Below, piece after piece: positions 15,721 to 24,821 of a stretch of 64,000 bases of DNA. The stretch's first letter is position 1. Each line of letters opens with the position of its first letter. The position numbers and the translations under genes were made by a program. Below the pieces are notes generated by a model. The model was not told where the DNA came from, searched no databases, and saw only the letters and a list, made by a program, of their open reading frames with translations. This DNA comes from Hymenobacter cavernae (lineage in GTDB: Bacteria > Bacteroidota > Bacteroidia > Cytophagales > Hymenobacteraceae). The stretch spans positions 1-64,000 of the forward strand of contig NZ_BMHT01000008.1 in assembly GCF_014641455.1 (NCBI RefSeq), in the 5' to 3' direction.

Positions 15721-17130
15721 GTGAGCAAAGCAGCAAAAATCCCGGCGGAGGCACTCCGCGAAGTCGAAATAACCGACATGGTGGCCGAAGGCAAATGCCT
15801 CGTGCGCCACAACAATATGGTCATCTTTGTCACGGGCGTTGCGCCCGGCGACGTGGTCGACCTGCGTATTACCAAATCCAAGAAGAGCTTCCTGGAAGCC
15901 GTTCCGACGCACTTTCATAAGTATTCCGATCTGCGCGTGGAGCCTTTTTGCCAGCACTTCGGTGTGTGCGGCGGCTGCAAGTGGCAGCACATCGGCTACG
16001 ATACGCAGTTGAAATACAAGCAGCAACAGGTGGAAGACACCTTGCAGCGCATTGGCAAAGTGGAGATTCCGACGGTGCTGCCGATTCAGCATTCGCCGGC
16101 CTTGCAGTACTACCGCAACAAGCTCGAATACACGTTCAGCTTCATGGGTTGGCTGACCGCCGAGCAGATTCAGGATGAGACGCAGGAGTACGACCGGCGC
16201 GTGCTAGGTTTCCACACGCCTTCGCGCTTCGATAAGATTATTGATATTGAACACTGCTGGTTGCAGCCGGAACCTAGCAATGGTATTCGCCTCGCTATCC
16301 GCGAGTACGCCCGCGAGCATATGCTGCGCTTCGGCAACCTGGTGAAGCAAACGGGTTTGCTGCGCAACCTCATCATCCGCACCGCCAACACCGGCGACCT
16401 GATGGTGATTTTGCAATGCTACCGCCAGCACCAGGCCATTGAGCCGCTGCTCGATTATGTCTACGAGAAGTTTCCGCAGATCACCTCGCTGAACTACGTG
16501 CTCAACGACAAGGGCAACGAAACCTTCCACGACCTGGAGGTGGTGTGCTACAAAGGCGAGCCGTACATCCACGAGGAAATGGAGGGGCTGCGCTTCCGCG
16601 TCGGGCCGAAGTCGTTCTACCAGACCAACTCGGAAGGTGCCTACGGTCTCTACAAAATCGCCCGCGACTTTGCCGGCCTGACCGGCAATGAGCTGGTGTA
16701 CGACCTCTACACCGGCGCCGGCACCATCGCCAACTTCGTGGCTCGCCAAGCTAGGCACGTAGTGGGCGTGGAGTACGTGGAGCAAGCCGTCGCCGATGCC
16801 CGCATCAATTCCGGAATCAACAACATCACGAACACCGAATTTCACGCCGGCGACATGAAGGACGTGCTGTCGGCCGAGTTCATCGCCGAGCACGGCCGCC
16901 CCGATGTCGTCATCACCGATCCACCCCGCGCCGGCATGCACCCCGATGTAGTGCAACGCCTGCTCGAAATGCGCGCCCCGCGCATCGTGTACGTGAGCTG
17001 CAACCCCGCCACCCAAGCCCGCGACCTAGAGTTGCTGGACGAAGCGTATAAAGTGACGCGCGTGCAACCGGTGGATATGTTCCCGCATACGCACCATGTG
17101 GAGAATGTGGTGTTGCTGGAGTTGCGGTAA
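15721..17130 (+). CDS. rlmD: 23S rRNA (uracil-5-)-methyltransferase, RlmD/RumA family
   Basis: A 469-residue protein that would methylate a uracil C5 in 23S rRNA with S-adenosylmethionine. A TRAM-like beta domain lies at about 12-70. The iron-sulfur cysteines are in FCQHFGVCGGCKW near residues 77-88, with a fourth Cys in EHCWLQPE near 178. The methyltransferase motif VYDLYTGAGTIANF is near 328-341, DPPRAG near 400 and the catalytic SCNPATQARDL near 425. The GTG start is supported by the promoter ending 5 bases upstream. Bacteroidota often carry one such enzyme for either U1939 or U747; which site is not decided here. Confidence 0.92.
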   Translation: MSKAAKIPAEALREVEITDMVAEGKCLVRHNNMVIFVTGVAPGDVVDLRITKSKKSFLEAVPTHFHKYSDLRVEPFCQHFGVCGGCKWQHIGYDTQLKYKQQQVEDTLQRIGKVEIPTVLPIQHSPALQYYRNKLEYTFSFMGWLTAEQIQDETQEYDRRVLGFHTPSRFDKIIDIEHCWLQPEPSNGIRLAIREYAREHMLRFGNLVKQTGLLRNLIIRTANTGDLMVILQCYRQHQAIEPLLDYVYEKFPQITSLNYVLNDKGNETFHDLEVVCYKGEPYIHEEMEGLRFRVGPKSFYQTNSEGAYGLYKIARDFAGLTGNELVYDLYTGAGTIANFVARQARHVVGVEYVEQAVADARINSGINNITNTEFHAGDMKDVLSAEFIAEHGRPDVVITDPPRAGMHPDVVQRLLEMRAPRIVYVSCNPATQARDLELLDEAYKVTRVQPVDMFPHTHHVENVVLLELR

Positions 17131-17179
17131 TTAAACGAGAGTCAAAAAGTTTACCCTAGCGAAGTAGTTACTACTTAGC

Positions 17180-17539
17180 ATGAAGACAGTCCTAAGAACG
17201 CTATTTCAACTATTCACATGCTGGTTCCTATGTTCGTTGTCTGTGCGAATGTTTTATAGGCTTGATGGCGTTCCTCTCGGATCTGTTTCTATTGGTATTT
17301 CACTGACGATTATATTACTGAGCTTCTTTGTGATAATTATTGCTCAGAATATTGTTGCTGCCAAAACAATCAAAGAGTCTTATATCAGTCTGACACTGAC
17401 AGGCTTGGCTTGCTTATGGTCCTTTTATCTTTTGCCAAGTTCTCCACGCAGGGCGCTTTTACTTCACCTAGCTTTTTTGACTAGCTATTTGCTTACGGTA
17501 TTGGTTTTTCGTAAAAAGAAAAAAGCACCAGTAGTTTAG
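17180..17539 (+). CDS. Small membrane protein (119 residues)
   Basis: Four hydrophobic segments (about residues 5-25, 32-60, 68-88 and 92-112), with a basic C-terminus (RKKKKAP) in the cytoplasm. No family recognised. Codon use is more AT-rich than rlmD upstream. It is 9 bases ahead of the next gene, so the two are probably co-transcribed. Confidence 0.6.
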   Translation: MKTVLRTLFQLFTCWFLCSLSVRMFYRLDGVPLGSVSIGISLTIILLSFFVIIIAQNIVAAKTIKESYISLTLTGLACLWSFYLLPSSPRRALLLHLAFLTSYLLTVLVFRKKKKAPVV

Positions 17540-17548
17540 AACAACCTT

Positions 17549-17923
17549 ATGGATTACGCCAACGACCCCGAACTGAACGGCAAATACCTAGGTACCATCA
17601 CCAAGGATTTCGCTACGGTTTCTGATACGCTCATGGAAGCGTCGTCGCAGATTCGCAAGCGCGACATTTCCAAGTACCCTATTTTCGTGTTTGCCCGCCA
17701 AGAAGTGCCGCTGGGTGGCTTGCTGGTGAATGCCGATGAGCTAGATCTGGAGTGGCACGTCTTCGCCTCCTACCTGGAGCTTTTCGTGCAGCAGCGCATC
17801 ATTGCGCCCGAAAACGTGGAAGCCTTCGAGCAGACTTACAAAGACCCGAATGAGTACTGCTGCCTCTTCGTGCTGGATGAGGAGTTTACCAATTTCGTGT
17901 ACATTCCTTATCCAGAGGATTAG
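17549..17923 (+). CDS. Conserved-looking hypothetical protein (124 residues)
   Basis: A soluble acidic protein with predicted alpha/beta structure (YPIFVFARQEVPLGGLLVN, then DLEWHVFASYLELFVQQRII). It ends in FVYIPYPED. I recall proteins of this build as uncharacterised in Cytophagales, but name no family. Convergent with thiL across a long nested palindrome. Confidence 0.65.
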   Translation: MDYANDPELNGKYLGTITKDFATVSDTLMEASSQIRKRDISKYPIFVFARQEVPLGGLLVNADELDLEWHVFASYLELFVQQRIIAPENVEAFEQTYKDPNEYCCLFVLDEEFTNFVYIPYPED

Positions 17924-17932
17924 CACTCTCTC

Positions 17933-18098
17933 CATCTGTCATCCTGAGCTTGCGAAGGACCTCCCTCTGATAAGCGAAAACCTTTCTACAAGCGAAAAGC
18001 CCTTGATGAACCACCTAGGTTGATCAAGGGCTTTTCGGTTAAAATAGAGCTTTTCGCTTATCAGAGGGAGGTCCTTCGCAAGCTCAGGATGACAGATG
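17933..18098. repeat. Nested long palindrome, family A (copy 1), ends in GTCATCCTGAG
   Basis: Outer arms 17933-17980 and 18051-18098 are 48-bp reverse complements. Inside, a second hairpin (CGAAAAGCCCTTGAT / ATCAAGGGCTTTTCG, about 17993-18036) surrounds an ACCTAGGT at 18012. The same inner and outer words occur at 24631-24812. Sits between convergent genes and reaches to within 15 bases of the thiL stop codon. Confidence 0.82.
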
Positions 18099-18112
18099 AG
18101 AGAAAACCTAGC

Positions 18113-19141
18113 TTAGAAATGCTGCCAGCCTTGCGCTTGCAGCGGCACAGCCTGGCCGGCTTTCGTCACGAGGTTCACGCCTTCGCTCTTCACCATGATG
18201 TTGCCAATGATGGTAATATCCGGGTGGTTTTTGAGCTTGTCGTAGGCGGAGAGCGGCACGGTGAAGAGCAGCTCGTAGTCCTCGCCGCCGTTGAGCATAC
18301 ACATGATGGGGTCGAGGTTGAACTCGCCGGCGGCTTCCAGCGTGGGATTGGCGATGGGCAGGTTTTCGGAGAAGATACGGGCGCCCGTGCCGGAAGCAGC
18401 GCAGATGTGCAGCAGCTCGGAAGCCAGGCCGTCGGAAATGTCGATCATGCTGGTAGGCGTGATACCTAGGTCCTTCAGCTCGTGCACGATATCCATGCGG
18501 GCCTCGGGGCGAAGCTGGCGCTGCACCACGTAGCTGTAGCTGCCTAGTTCGGGCTGCATGTCGGGGTCGGCGAGGAAGGCCTGCTTCTCACGCTCCAGCA
18601 CTTGCAAGCCCATGAAGGCGCCACCTAGGTCGCCGGTCACGCAGATGAGGTCGTTGGGCTGGGCTCCGCTGCGGCGTACGGCCTGGCCGCCGGGCACCTG
18701 CCCCATAGCCGTCACGCTGATGGTGAGGCCGCCTCGGCTGGCAGTGGTGTCGCCACCCACCAGGTCCACGTTGTAGGCTTCGCAGGCCAGGCGCATGCCT
18801 TCGTACAGCTCCTCGATGGCTTCTACCGAGTAGCGTGCGCCAATAGCCAGGCCTACCACAATCTGGGTCGGCGTGGCATTCATGGCAGCAATATCTGATA
18901 CATTGACGGCCACCGCCTTGTAGCCGACGTGCTTCAACGGGGCAAACGTCAGGTCGAAATGCACGCCTTCCACCAGCAGATCGGTGCTCACGACCACATC
19001 ACTGGTTGGGGCGGGCGTGATGATGGCAGCATCGTCGCCGATGCCGAGGCTAGTGCTGGCCTGCCGCAAGGTCACGGTGTTTTGCAGGCGGCGGATCAGG
19101 CCGAATTCACCCAGGGTATTTAAAGGAGTTACGTCGCTCAT
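18113..19141 (-). CDS. thiL: Thiamine-monophosphate kinase
   Basis: A 342-residue protein that phosphorylates thiamine monophosphate to the diphosphate, the last step of cofactor synthesis. The N-terminus has LGEFGLIRRL, followed by the Mg-ATP motifs GIGDDAAI, VVSTDLLVEGVHF and AVNVSDIAAMNA, and later GGDTTAS, MIDISDGLASEL and NGGEDYELLFTV. The ATG at 19141 (MSDVTP) is preferred: an upstream ATG at 19168 would overlap the promoter -7 element TACCTTTG (19166-19173). No other thi gene is adjacent. Confidence 0.93.
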   Translation of the reverse strand: MSDVTPLNTLGEFGLIRRLQNTVTLRQASTSLGIGDDAAIITPAPTSDVVVSTDLLVEGVHFDLTFAPLKHVGYKAVAVNVSDIAAMNATPTQIVVGLAIGARYSVEAIEELYEGMRLACEAYNVDLVGGDTTASRGGLTISVTAMGQVPGGQAVRRSGAQPNDLICVTGDLGGAFMGLQVLEREKQAFLADPDMQPELGSYSYVVQRQLRPEARMDIVHELKDLGITPTSMIDISDGLASELLHICAASGTGARIFSENLPIANPTLEAAGEFNLDPIMCMLNGGEDYELLFTVPLSAYDKLKNHPDITIIGNIMVKSEGVNLVTKAGQAVPLQAQGWQHF

Positions 19142-19165
19142 GAAAGAATACTGATTTGCGTGGGA

Positions 19166-19173
19166 CAAAGGTA
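19166..19173 (-). promoter_or_regulatory. Promoter -7 element for thiL
   Basis: CAAAGGTA on the plus strand, TACCTTTG on the minus strand, matching TAnnTTTG. It fixes the downstream start at 19141. Confidence 0.55.
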
Positions 19174-19227
19174 AGGGCCATAACGTTGTAGCGCGAGTTG
19201 ACTTCAGGATGTAGCGCGAAGCCTGCG

Positions 19228-19292
19228 CTTCGCGTATCGTTGAACGAAATCGTTCGACTAATCTAGGTCTGGTCGTTCAACGATACGCGAAG
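19228..19292. repeat. 20-bp inverted repeat between divergent genes
   Basis: Arms 19228-19247 and 19273-19292 (CTTCGCGTATCGTTGAACGA and its complement) enclose TCTAGGTCT. Flanked by TAGCGCGAAGC words. It is unusual here because it lies upstream of two divergent genes, so it is not a shared terminator. Confidence 0.65.
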
Positions 19293-19345
19293 AAGGAGCT
19301 TCATGCTACTTGAATATTTTAATCTGTTTGTACGTTATTGTTCCC

Positions 19346-19939
19346 ATGAAAAAGATCTTCCCTCTAGCCTTACTCGTTTTGTTGGCTAGCCTTGATGCCT
19401 GCAAAACGGACCGCTCGCCCAAATCGGCCGACCTGGCTTCACCGGCCGCCGCTAAAGCCCAGCTCGACGTATTGCGCGACTCCGTAGATGCGCGCTGGAC
19501 CCAGATGGTCGCCAGCGATGATGCCAAAATCAGCGCAACGCGGCAGGTGTTGCGCGAATTAGCCAACCAGCCCGGCACCGACCACAGCCAGCTTCAGCTG
19601 CTCACCCGCGCCAACGACCGCCTGAAGCGCCTGCGCTACAACCAAGAGACAATGGCCAACTCCGCCCAGATTGACGCCTACGATGCCGCCCAGGATTCGC
19701 TGCTACATGTGCTCTACCCCATTGCGCAGCCCGCCGCCGGTCAGTCCAGCGAGATGGTACGCAACCTGACCGAAGGAATACAAACATCTGATAATGAAGT
19801 AGTAGGCTACCGGCTGCGCTACGATCAAGCGGCCAAGCAGTTCAACAACTACCTGAAGCTACACCAAGAGCAGCTTTCAAAGCTGGGTGGCAAATACGCG
19901 AAGCTACAGCCGCTGCCTCTCTTTGAGCTGCAACCCTAG
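19346..19939 (+). CDS. Lipoprotein with LemA-like helical region
   Basis: A 197-residue protein from the ATG at 19346 (MKKIFPLALLVLLASLDAC), with the lipoprotein Cys at residue 19. The rest is helical. The end (QTSDNEVVGYRLRYDQAAKQ, FNNYLKLHQEQLSKLGGKYA, then LPLFEL) resembles the closing helices of LemA proteins. Probably anchored in the outer membrane facing the periplasm. Function unknown; the LemA link is by pattern only. Confidence 0.62.
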   Translation: MKKIFPLALLVLLASLDACKTDRSPKSADLASPAAAKAQLDVLRDSVDARWTQMVASDDAKISATRQVLRELANQPGTDHSQLQLLTRANDRLKRLRYNQETMANSAQIDAYDAAQDSLLHVLYPIAQPAAGQSSEMVRNLTEGIQTSDNEVVGYRLRYDQAAKQFNNYLKLHQEQLSKLGGKYAKLQPLPLFELQP

Positions 19940-20204
19940 GCATCAGAAGCCAGTCAGTCTATAGCGGCGCTTGGCTGCTCTCGACACTCTTATGTTTCCT
20001 AGGTTTCTGCCAAGGACAAGCAGCGTGAGCCAAACAGCCTTAACAAGGCTCTAAAAACCTGGCAATCATCCACTTGATTTCTATATATTGGTTATAGCTT
20101 AAAGAACAATTCCTGTTAGGAAAGATAAAATCAACTACAAACCGGTTTAATTCCTACATTTTTGTACGTCTCTGGATTGCCGGTCGCCCTTACTGCTGCT
20201 CCCC

Positions 20205-20579
20205 TTGTCTCTTACGATACCCTCCCCAACGCTATTCCTTCGTCCGTCAAGAATTCTTACGGCGCTTGCTTTGGGATTTTTTATAGCACTGCTACCCGCC
20301 TGCCGCGACGCTCGCCTGCTCACTGTAGGTCCTGAGTGCAATGTGCGCGCCACCGTGCGCGACCTCACCGCTCTCGACGGCTGCGGCTTCGTGCTGGAAC
20401 TGCCCAACGGCACACGCTTGTCGCCGGATGCGCAGGTGTGGGAAGGCTTCACGCCCTATGAAGGCCAGCAGGTGCTGATTCGGTTTATAGAAGTAAACCG
20501 GGCCACAACTTGCCAGGTCGGGCGCCCGGTGCATATCCTTTGTATCACGGAGGTACAGCCAACATCGGGGCAGTATTGA
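20205..20579 (+). CDS. Small putative lipoprotein (124 residues)
   Basis: TTG start at 20205, then RILTALALGFFIALLPAC, a signal sequence with lipid-modifiable Cys near residue 33. The mature part is short and beta-like (CGFVLELPNGTRLSP, YEGQQVLIRFIEV), with four more Cys (CNVR, GCGF, TCQV, LCIT) that could form two disulfides. No family named. The start codon is uncertain. Confidence 0.58.
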   Translation: MSLTIPSPTLFLRPSRILTALALGFFIALLPACRDARLLTVGPECNVRATVRDLTALDGCGFVLELPNGTRLSPDAQVWEGFTPYEGQQVLIRFIEVNRATTCQVGRPVHILCITEVQPTSGQY

Positions 20580-20694
20580 GCTTGCCTCCGAAACTTCAAC
20601 TGTATTAAACCAGCTCTTTTTAGCAAAAAAGAAAAGCGGCCCAGATTGCTCCGGGCCGCTTTTCTTTTTCAGAACGTTAGCTGCTAGCTTCGGC

Positions 20695-22440
20695 TTACAG
20701 CTTCGCCATTTCTTCGCGCACGAAGTCGGCCAAAGTACGCAAGTAGCTGGTGCTAAAGTCGAAACGAATGCCGGCGGCAGCGTAGATCTCACCAATCGGA
20801 GCGGTGTAGCCGAGGGCCAGCGCCCGCTTGTAGGCCGCCAGCCCTTCCTGCGGGTTTTGGCGGAAGTTGCGCCAGACGGCAATAGCGCCGAGCTGCGCCA
20901 TGGCATACTCAATGTAGTAGAAAGGCACTTCGTAGAGGTGCAGCTGCTTCTGCCACAAGTAGGGCTTGAAGCGCTCCAGGCCTTTCCAGCTCACCGTGCG
21001 CTGGTTGAACTCGTCGAAAATCTGCACCCAGCAGTTGTGTCGCTGCTCAATGCTATGGTTCGGGTTTTCGTAGATCCAGTGCTGAAACTTGTCGATGGTA
21101 GCAACCCAGGGAAAGGTCTCGAGCACGCTTTCGAGGTGCGTTTTCTTAGCCCGGCGCAGCTCATCTTCATCGTTGAAGAACAGGTCCCAGTGGTCCATGC
21201 TCATCAGCTCCATGCTCATCGAAGCTAGCTCTGCCACCTCTGACGGCGGGTGCTTGTCGGCGGAAAGCGGCAAGGAGCGCGTCAGGAAGCTATGCACGGC
21301 GTGGCCTCCTTCGTGCAGCATGGTCACCACATCGCGCAACGACGAGGTAGCATTCATGAAGATGAACGGTACGCCGGTTTCATCCAACGGGTAGTTGTAG
21401 CCACCGGGCGCTTTGCCCTTCCGCGACTCCAGGTCGAGGTGGCCCATGTGCCGCATCGTGCGCAGGCAGTCACCTAGGTAGGGGTCGAGGCGCTGAAACA
21501 CTGTAACGGTCTTTTCCAGCAGCTCTTCGCCCGTGTCAAACGGCCGGAGCGGCGCCTTGCCCGACACGTCCACGTCGAGGTCCCAAGGGCGCAGCTCAGG
21601 CAAAGCTAGGTCTTGGCGGCGCTCCAGGTCAAGCTCATCGATCAGCGGCACCACGGTTTCACGGATGGCCCGGTGAAAGGCAAAGCAGTCCTCGGGCGTG
21701 TAGTCGAACCGGCCGAGCGCAGCGAACATGTAGTCGCGGAAGTTGGCAAAGTCCGCGTTCAATGCCGTTTGATGACGCAGCTGAATCAACTCCGTGAAAA
21801 GCTGATCCAAAGGTTGGGCATCCTGCTGGCGGCGCGCCTGAATAGCGTACCAAGCTTCTTCTCGTACCGTCCGATCCGGATTCTTAAGGCGGTCGGCAGC
21901 ACGGGGCAGCGTAATTTCTTCGCCGTCGAGCTTCACCGTCATGGCCCCTACCGTGGCGGCGTACTGCTGCTGCTTGGTGCTGATATCGGTTTTAAGCGGA
22001 ATGTTCTCGGCACGGTATATTTCCAGGGCTTGGCGCACCGAGCGAATGAACACCTGGTAGCGGGCCGGGTCGAGGCCACCTAGGTAGTCCGAGCCCATCA
22101 TCTTTTCGTTGAGGGCGTGGTCGTAGGGAGCGACGTTAGGCTCTATTTCACTTACAAAATATTGAAAAGCTTCGGCGCGGTCCGTGTCTTGGGTGTCGCA
22201 CGTCATGCGGATGTAGCGCCAGGCCAAGTCTTCGCTCAATACGCTTTCCAGCTCGCTACGGTCAAGAAGCCACCGTTCCAGCTCCTCCGAAGAGTTGATT
22301 TCCCGGTCGCGGAGTTCTAAAAAATAAGGTTCGAGTGCAGTCCAATCAGTGACGGTAAAGTCCTCGGGGAGGTACTGGCGCGGGGGGCGCTGTGTTTCGG
22401 TAGCCGAGGCAAGCTGGGGTTCAGGGGCGGCATTTATCAT
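20695..22440 (-). CDS. M3-family oligoendopeptidase F-like metallopeptidase
   Basis: A 581-residue protein from ATG 22440 (MINAAPEP). The zinc motif LHEGGHAVHSF (HEXXH) lies near residue 375, followed by the third-ligand region ELASMSMELMSMDHWDLFF. The length and the C-terminal YIEYAMAQLGAIAVWRNF segment are typical of oligoendopeptidase F. It cleaves short peptides in the cytoplasm. A start 5 codons upstream is possible. Convergent with the small lipoprotein gene. Confidence 0.92.
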   Translation of the reverse strand: MINAAPEPQLASATETQRPPRQYLPEDFTVTDWTALEPYFLELRDREINSSEELERWLLDRSELESVLSEDLAWRYIRMTCDTQDTDRAEAFQYFVSEIEPNVAPYDHALNEKMMGSDYLGGLDPARYQVFIRSVRQALEIYRAENIPLKTDISTKQQQYAATVGAMTVKLDGEEITLPRAADRLKNPDRTVREEAWYAIQARRQQDAQPLDQLFTELIQLRHQTALNADFANFRDYMFAALGRFDYTPEDCFAFHRAIRETVVPLIDELDLERRQDLALPELRPWDLDVDVSGKAPLRPFDTGEELLEKTVTVFQRLDPYLGDCLRTMRHMGHLDLESRKGKAPGGYNYPLDETGVPFIFMNATSSLRDVVTMLHEGGHAVHSFLTRSLPLSADKHPPSEVAELASMSMELMSMDHWDLFFNDEDELRRAKKTHLESVLETFPWVATIDKFQHWIYENPNHSIEQRHNCWVQIFDEFNQRTVSWKGLERFKPYLWQKQLHLYEVPFYYIEYAMAQLGAIAVWRNFRQNPQEGLAAYKRALALGYTAPIGEIYAAAGIRFDFSTSYLRTLADFVREEMAKL

Positions 22441-22588
22441 GGGTACAAGATACACTAACGTTTTTTCTTGTTAGGACTTTTTGGTAGCTCAACCGGAATT
22501 TCCTGCAGGCTTAATAGCCGCGGACATCCGTGTTTAGCGGGCCCGGAAACGGCGGTAGGACCCCTCTGCGCAAAACCAATTTATTGGT

Positions 22589-23755
22589 TTAATCAAGCTC
22601 AATCACTACATCGTCGGTCAGCGGGTGCCCAACACAGGTGAGCACATAACCTTGCTTCAACTCCGCATCAGAAAGCCCTTCTCGCTCATCCAGATGCACT
22701 TTTCCCGAAAGGCACTTGCCGCGGCAAGCCGTGCACAAACCCGCCTGGCAGGAATACGGCAGATCAATGTCCAGGTCGAGCGCCGCTTCCAAAATCGTTT
22801 GGGACGGCGCCACTTCCACTTCGTATTCAGTGCCTTCGTACTGAATCGTAACCGTACGGGTCACGATTTTCCCATCGTCGTCAGCTGCTGATACGTCACC
22901 GTGTCCGTTGGGTTGGGCCGCGGCTGCTTCCATTGTTTCGGCGGCCGCCACAAAGCTCTCCCGACGGATACGGTTGGCTGGCACGCCCAGCAGGTCGAGG
23001 GCAGCGCGGGCTTCGTTCATCATGCCTTCGGGGCCGCAGAGGTAGTACTCGGCTTGCTCGGCCGGGAACTGGTGCTTCTGCTCCAGAATGCGCAGCAGCA
23101 TGGTGCGGTTCAGGCGGCCGGTGTGCTGGTGCGGGCTAGGTGCCGCGGGCTTGGAAGACGTGAAGCGGCTGAAAAAGGAAGTACTCTTTGCCTCGGTTTT
23201 GCCGGTGGGCTGGCTGTACACATGCTCCACTTGCAGCCGGCTAGGATATTGCTCCTGAAGCTTTTGGAGCTGGTCGCGGAAGATGACCGATTCCTCGTTG
23301 CGGTTGCCGTACACCAGCAGCACATGGCTGTTGGGCTCTTCCCGGACCACGGCTTTCAGGATGCTCATCAGCGGCGTGACGCCGCTGCCCGCGCCCACCA
23401 GCACCAGCGAACGGGCGGCTTTAGGGCTAGGTTTCACGGTGAAGTTGCCGAGCGGCGCCATCACTTCGATCTGCTGGCCTACTTTCACAGTATCAAGCAG
23501 ATAGTTGCTAACCAAGCCGCCGTGTACTCGCTTCACCGTGACGGACAGGCGCGGGGCTTCGTGGGGCGTGCTGCTCAGGGAGTAGGCGCGGCGCTCCTTT
23601 TTGCCACCGGGGCCGCAGGGTAGAATCAGGGTCAGGAACTGGCCAGGCTCGCTGGGAATGGGCTGGCGGTCGGGCCGTTCGAGGTGAATGGTTACGGCGT
23701 CGCTGGTTTCGGGAGTAAGCTCGACGACGTTGAGCGTGAGATAAGGACTGCTCAT
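22589..23755 (-). CDS. PaaE-like ferredoxin-NAD(P)H reductase with C-terminal 2Fe-2S domain
   Basis: A 388-residue electron-transfer protein. The FAD-binding domain has RRAYSLSS near 56, the NAD domain GAGSGVTPLMSIL near 121-133, and the C-terminal plant-type ferredoxin has SCQAGLCTACRGKC plus a distal Cys in VLTCVGHPL. Domain order FAD-NAD-2Fe2S matches PaaE and phenol/benzoate reductase components. A low-complexity insert lies between NAD and ferredoxin domains (EAAAAQPNGHGDVSAADDD). No paa oxygenase genes are nearby, so its partner is unknown. Confidence 0.88.
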   Translation of the reverse strand: MSSPYLTLNVVELTPETSDAVTIHLERPDRQPIPSEPGQFLTLILPCGPGGKKERRAYSLSSTPHEAPRLSVTVKRVHGGLVSNYLLDTVKVGQQIEVMAPLGNFTVKPSPKAARSLVLVGAGSGVTPLMSILKAVVREEPNSHVLLVYGNRNEESVIFRDQLQKLQEQYPSRLQVEHVYSQPTGKTEAKSTSFFSRFTSSKPAAPSPHQHTGRLNRTMLLRILEQKHQFPAEQAEYYLCGPEGMMNEARAALDLLGVPANRIRRESFVAAAETMEAAAAQPNGHGDVSAADDDGKIVTRTVTIQYEGTEYEVEVAPSQTILEAALDLDIDLPYSCQAGLCTACRGKCLSGKVHLDEREGLSDAELKQGYVLTCVGHPLTDDVVIELD

Positions 23756-23935
23756 GTACGCAATAAAAAGCTAGGTTGAGTAGGATAACCGAGTTAGGGT
23801 GCCGCAGGTTCGGCGCAACAACAAAGTACGTGGTTTTGTCGCGGACGGGTTAGCTTGCAGCCTTGTTTTGGCACTTTGGTTATTATAGCTACAACCTAGG
23901 TTGCGGCCTAGCTCCCACCCCAGAATCTTCATTTT

Positions 23936-24622
23936 ATGCTCTCTGCTTTGCTCCTGCGCCATCAGGCGGAATTCGGTGCGGTTCTGCCCGTCGACCTGAA
24001 CGGCGCTGACGTATGCCGCCTCGACTTTACGGCCACCAACCCCACCCTGCTTGCTGCCGACCTGCGCGACAGCGCTGCTTTTGAGCAGGTTGTGCAAGCA
24101 ATGCTCGCCGCTCAAAGTGCCCGCGTTGGGGTGGGCGGCTACCTCGAAAACCGCGTCATCTACCGGCGCAGCCCCGACCTGTTTGGCGACCCGGCCGTGC
24201 CCGCCCGCTCCCTGCACTTAGGGGTGGATGTGTGGCTGCCGGCTGGTACGCCGGTGCTGGCTCCGCTGGCCGCCACCGTGCACAGCCTAGCCGATAACGC
24301 CAATTTCGGCGACTACGGCCCCACCGTTATTCTGCAACACGAGTTGGAAGGCACCACATTTTACACGCTCTACGGGCACCTAGGTCGGCGCGAGCTGCCG
24401 CTGCTGCGCGAAGGCCAAACGCTGGAAAAGGGCGAAGCCTTTGCCACCGTCGGTCCCTATCCTGAGAATGGCGACTGGCCGCCGCACCTGCATTTTCAGG
24501 TGATAGCCGATATGGAAGGCCGCCGCGGCGATTTTCCCGGTGTGGCCTTGCCAGAGGAACGGCAGAAGTGGGCGGAGTTGTGCCCCGACCCGAATCTGAT
24601 TCTGAAAAGCCGCTGGCTGTAG
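23936..24622 (+). CDS. M23-family (LytM-type) metallopeptidase
   Basis: A 228-residue protein without an obvious signal peptide. Zinc ligands are in LHLGVDVW (H and D) near 95-102 and PPHLHFQV (HxH) near 184-191; LYGHLG near 148 supplies the fourth conserved His. It has the lysostaphin-like fold that cuts peptidoglycan crosslinks. The C-terminus (CPDPNLILKSRWL) is typical of a stand-alone Bacteroidota subgroup whose role is not known. Lack of a signal sequence is odd for a wall hydrolase. Confidence 0.85.
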   Translation: MLSALLLRHQAEFGAVLPVDLNGADVCRLDFTATNPTLLAADLRDSAAFEQVVQAMLAAQSARVGVGGYLENRVIYRRSPDLFGDPAVPARSLHLGVDVWLPAGTPVLAPLAATVHSLADNANFGDYGPTVILQHELEGTTFYTLYGHLGRRELPLLREGQTLEKGEAFATVGPYPENGDWPPHLHFQVIADMEGRRGDFPGVALPEERQKWAELCPDPNLILKSRWL

Positions 24623-24630
24623 CCCGCCCT

Positions 24631-24812
24631 GTCATCCTGACGAAGATTCCGCGCATCAAGCGGCGTGACCTCCCTCTTCTACCCGACCAACTTGCTACAA
24701 GCGAAAAGCCCTTGATCAACCTAGGTGGTTGATCAAGGGCTTTTCGCTTGTAGCAAGTTGGTCGCTTCTCAGAGGGAGGTCCTTCGCTCCGCGTTGCTGC
24801 GCTCAGGATGAC
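24631..24812. repeat. Nested long palindrome, family A (copy 2)
   Basis: The inner arms 24684-24721 and 24727-24764 are perfect 38-bp reverse complements with the loop TAGGT, so ACCTAGGT (24719-24726) spans the centre. The outer ends GTCATCCTGA and TCAGGATGAC with GACCTCCCTCT / AGAGGGAGGTC match copy 1 at 17933-18098. Lies between convergent genes. Confidence 0.85.
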
Positions 24813-24821
24813 AACGAGGTG

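Noticed and set aside
16204..17016. 270-codon minus-strand frame opposite rlmD
   Set aside because: The composition is that of a shadow of rlmD codons, and rlmD motifs are intact on the other strand.
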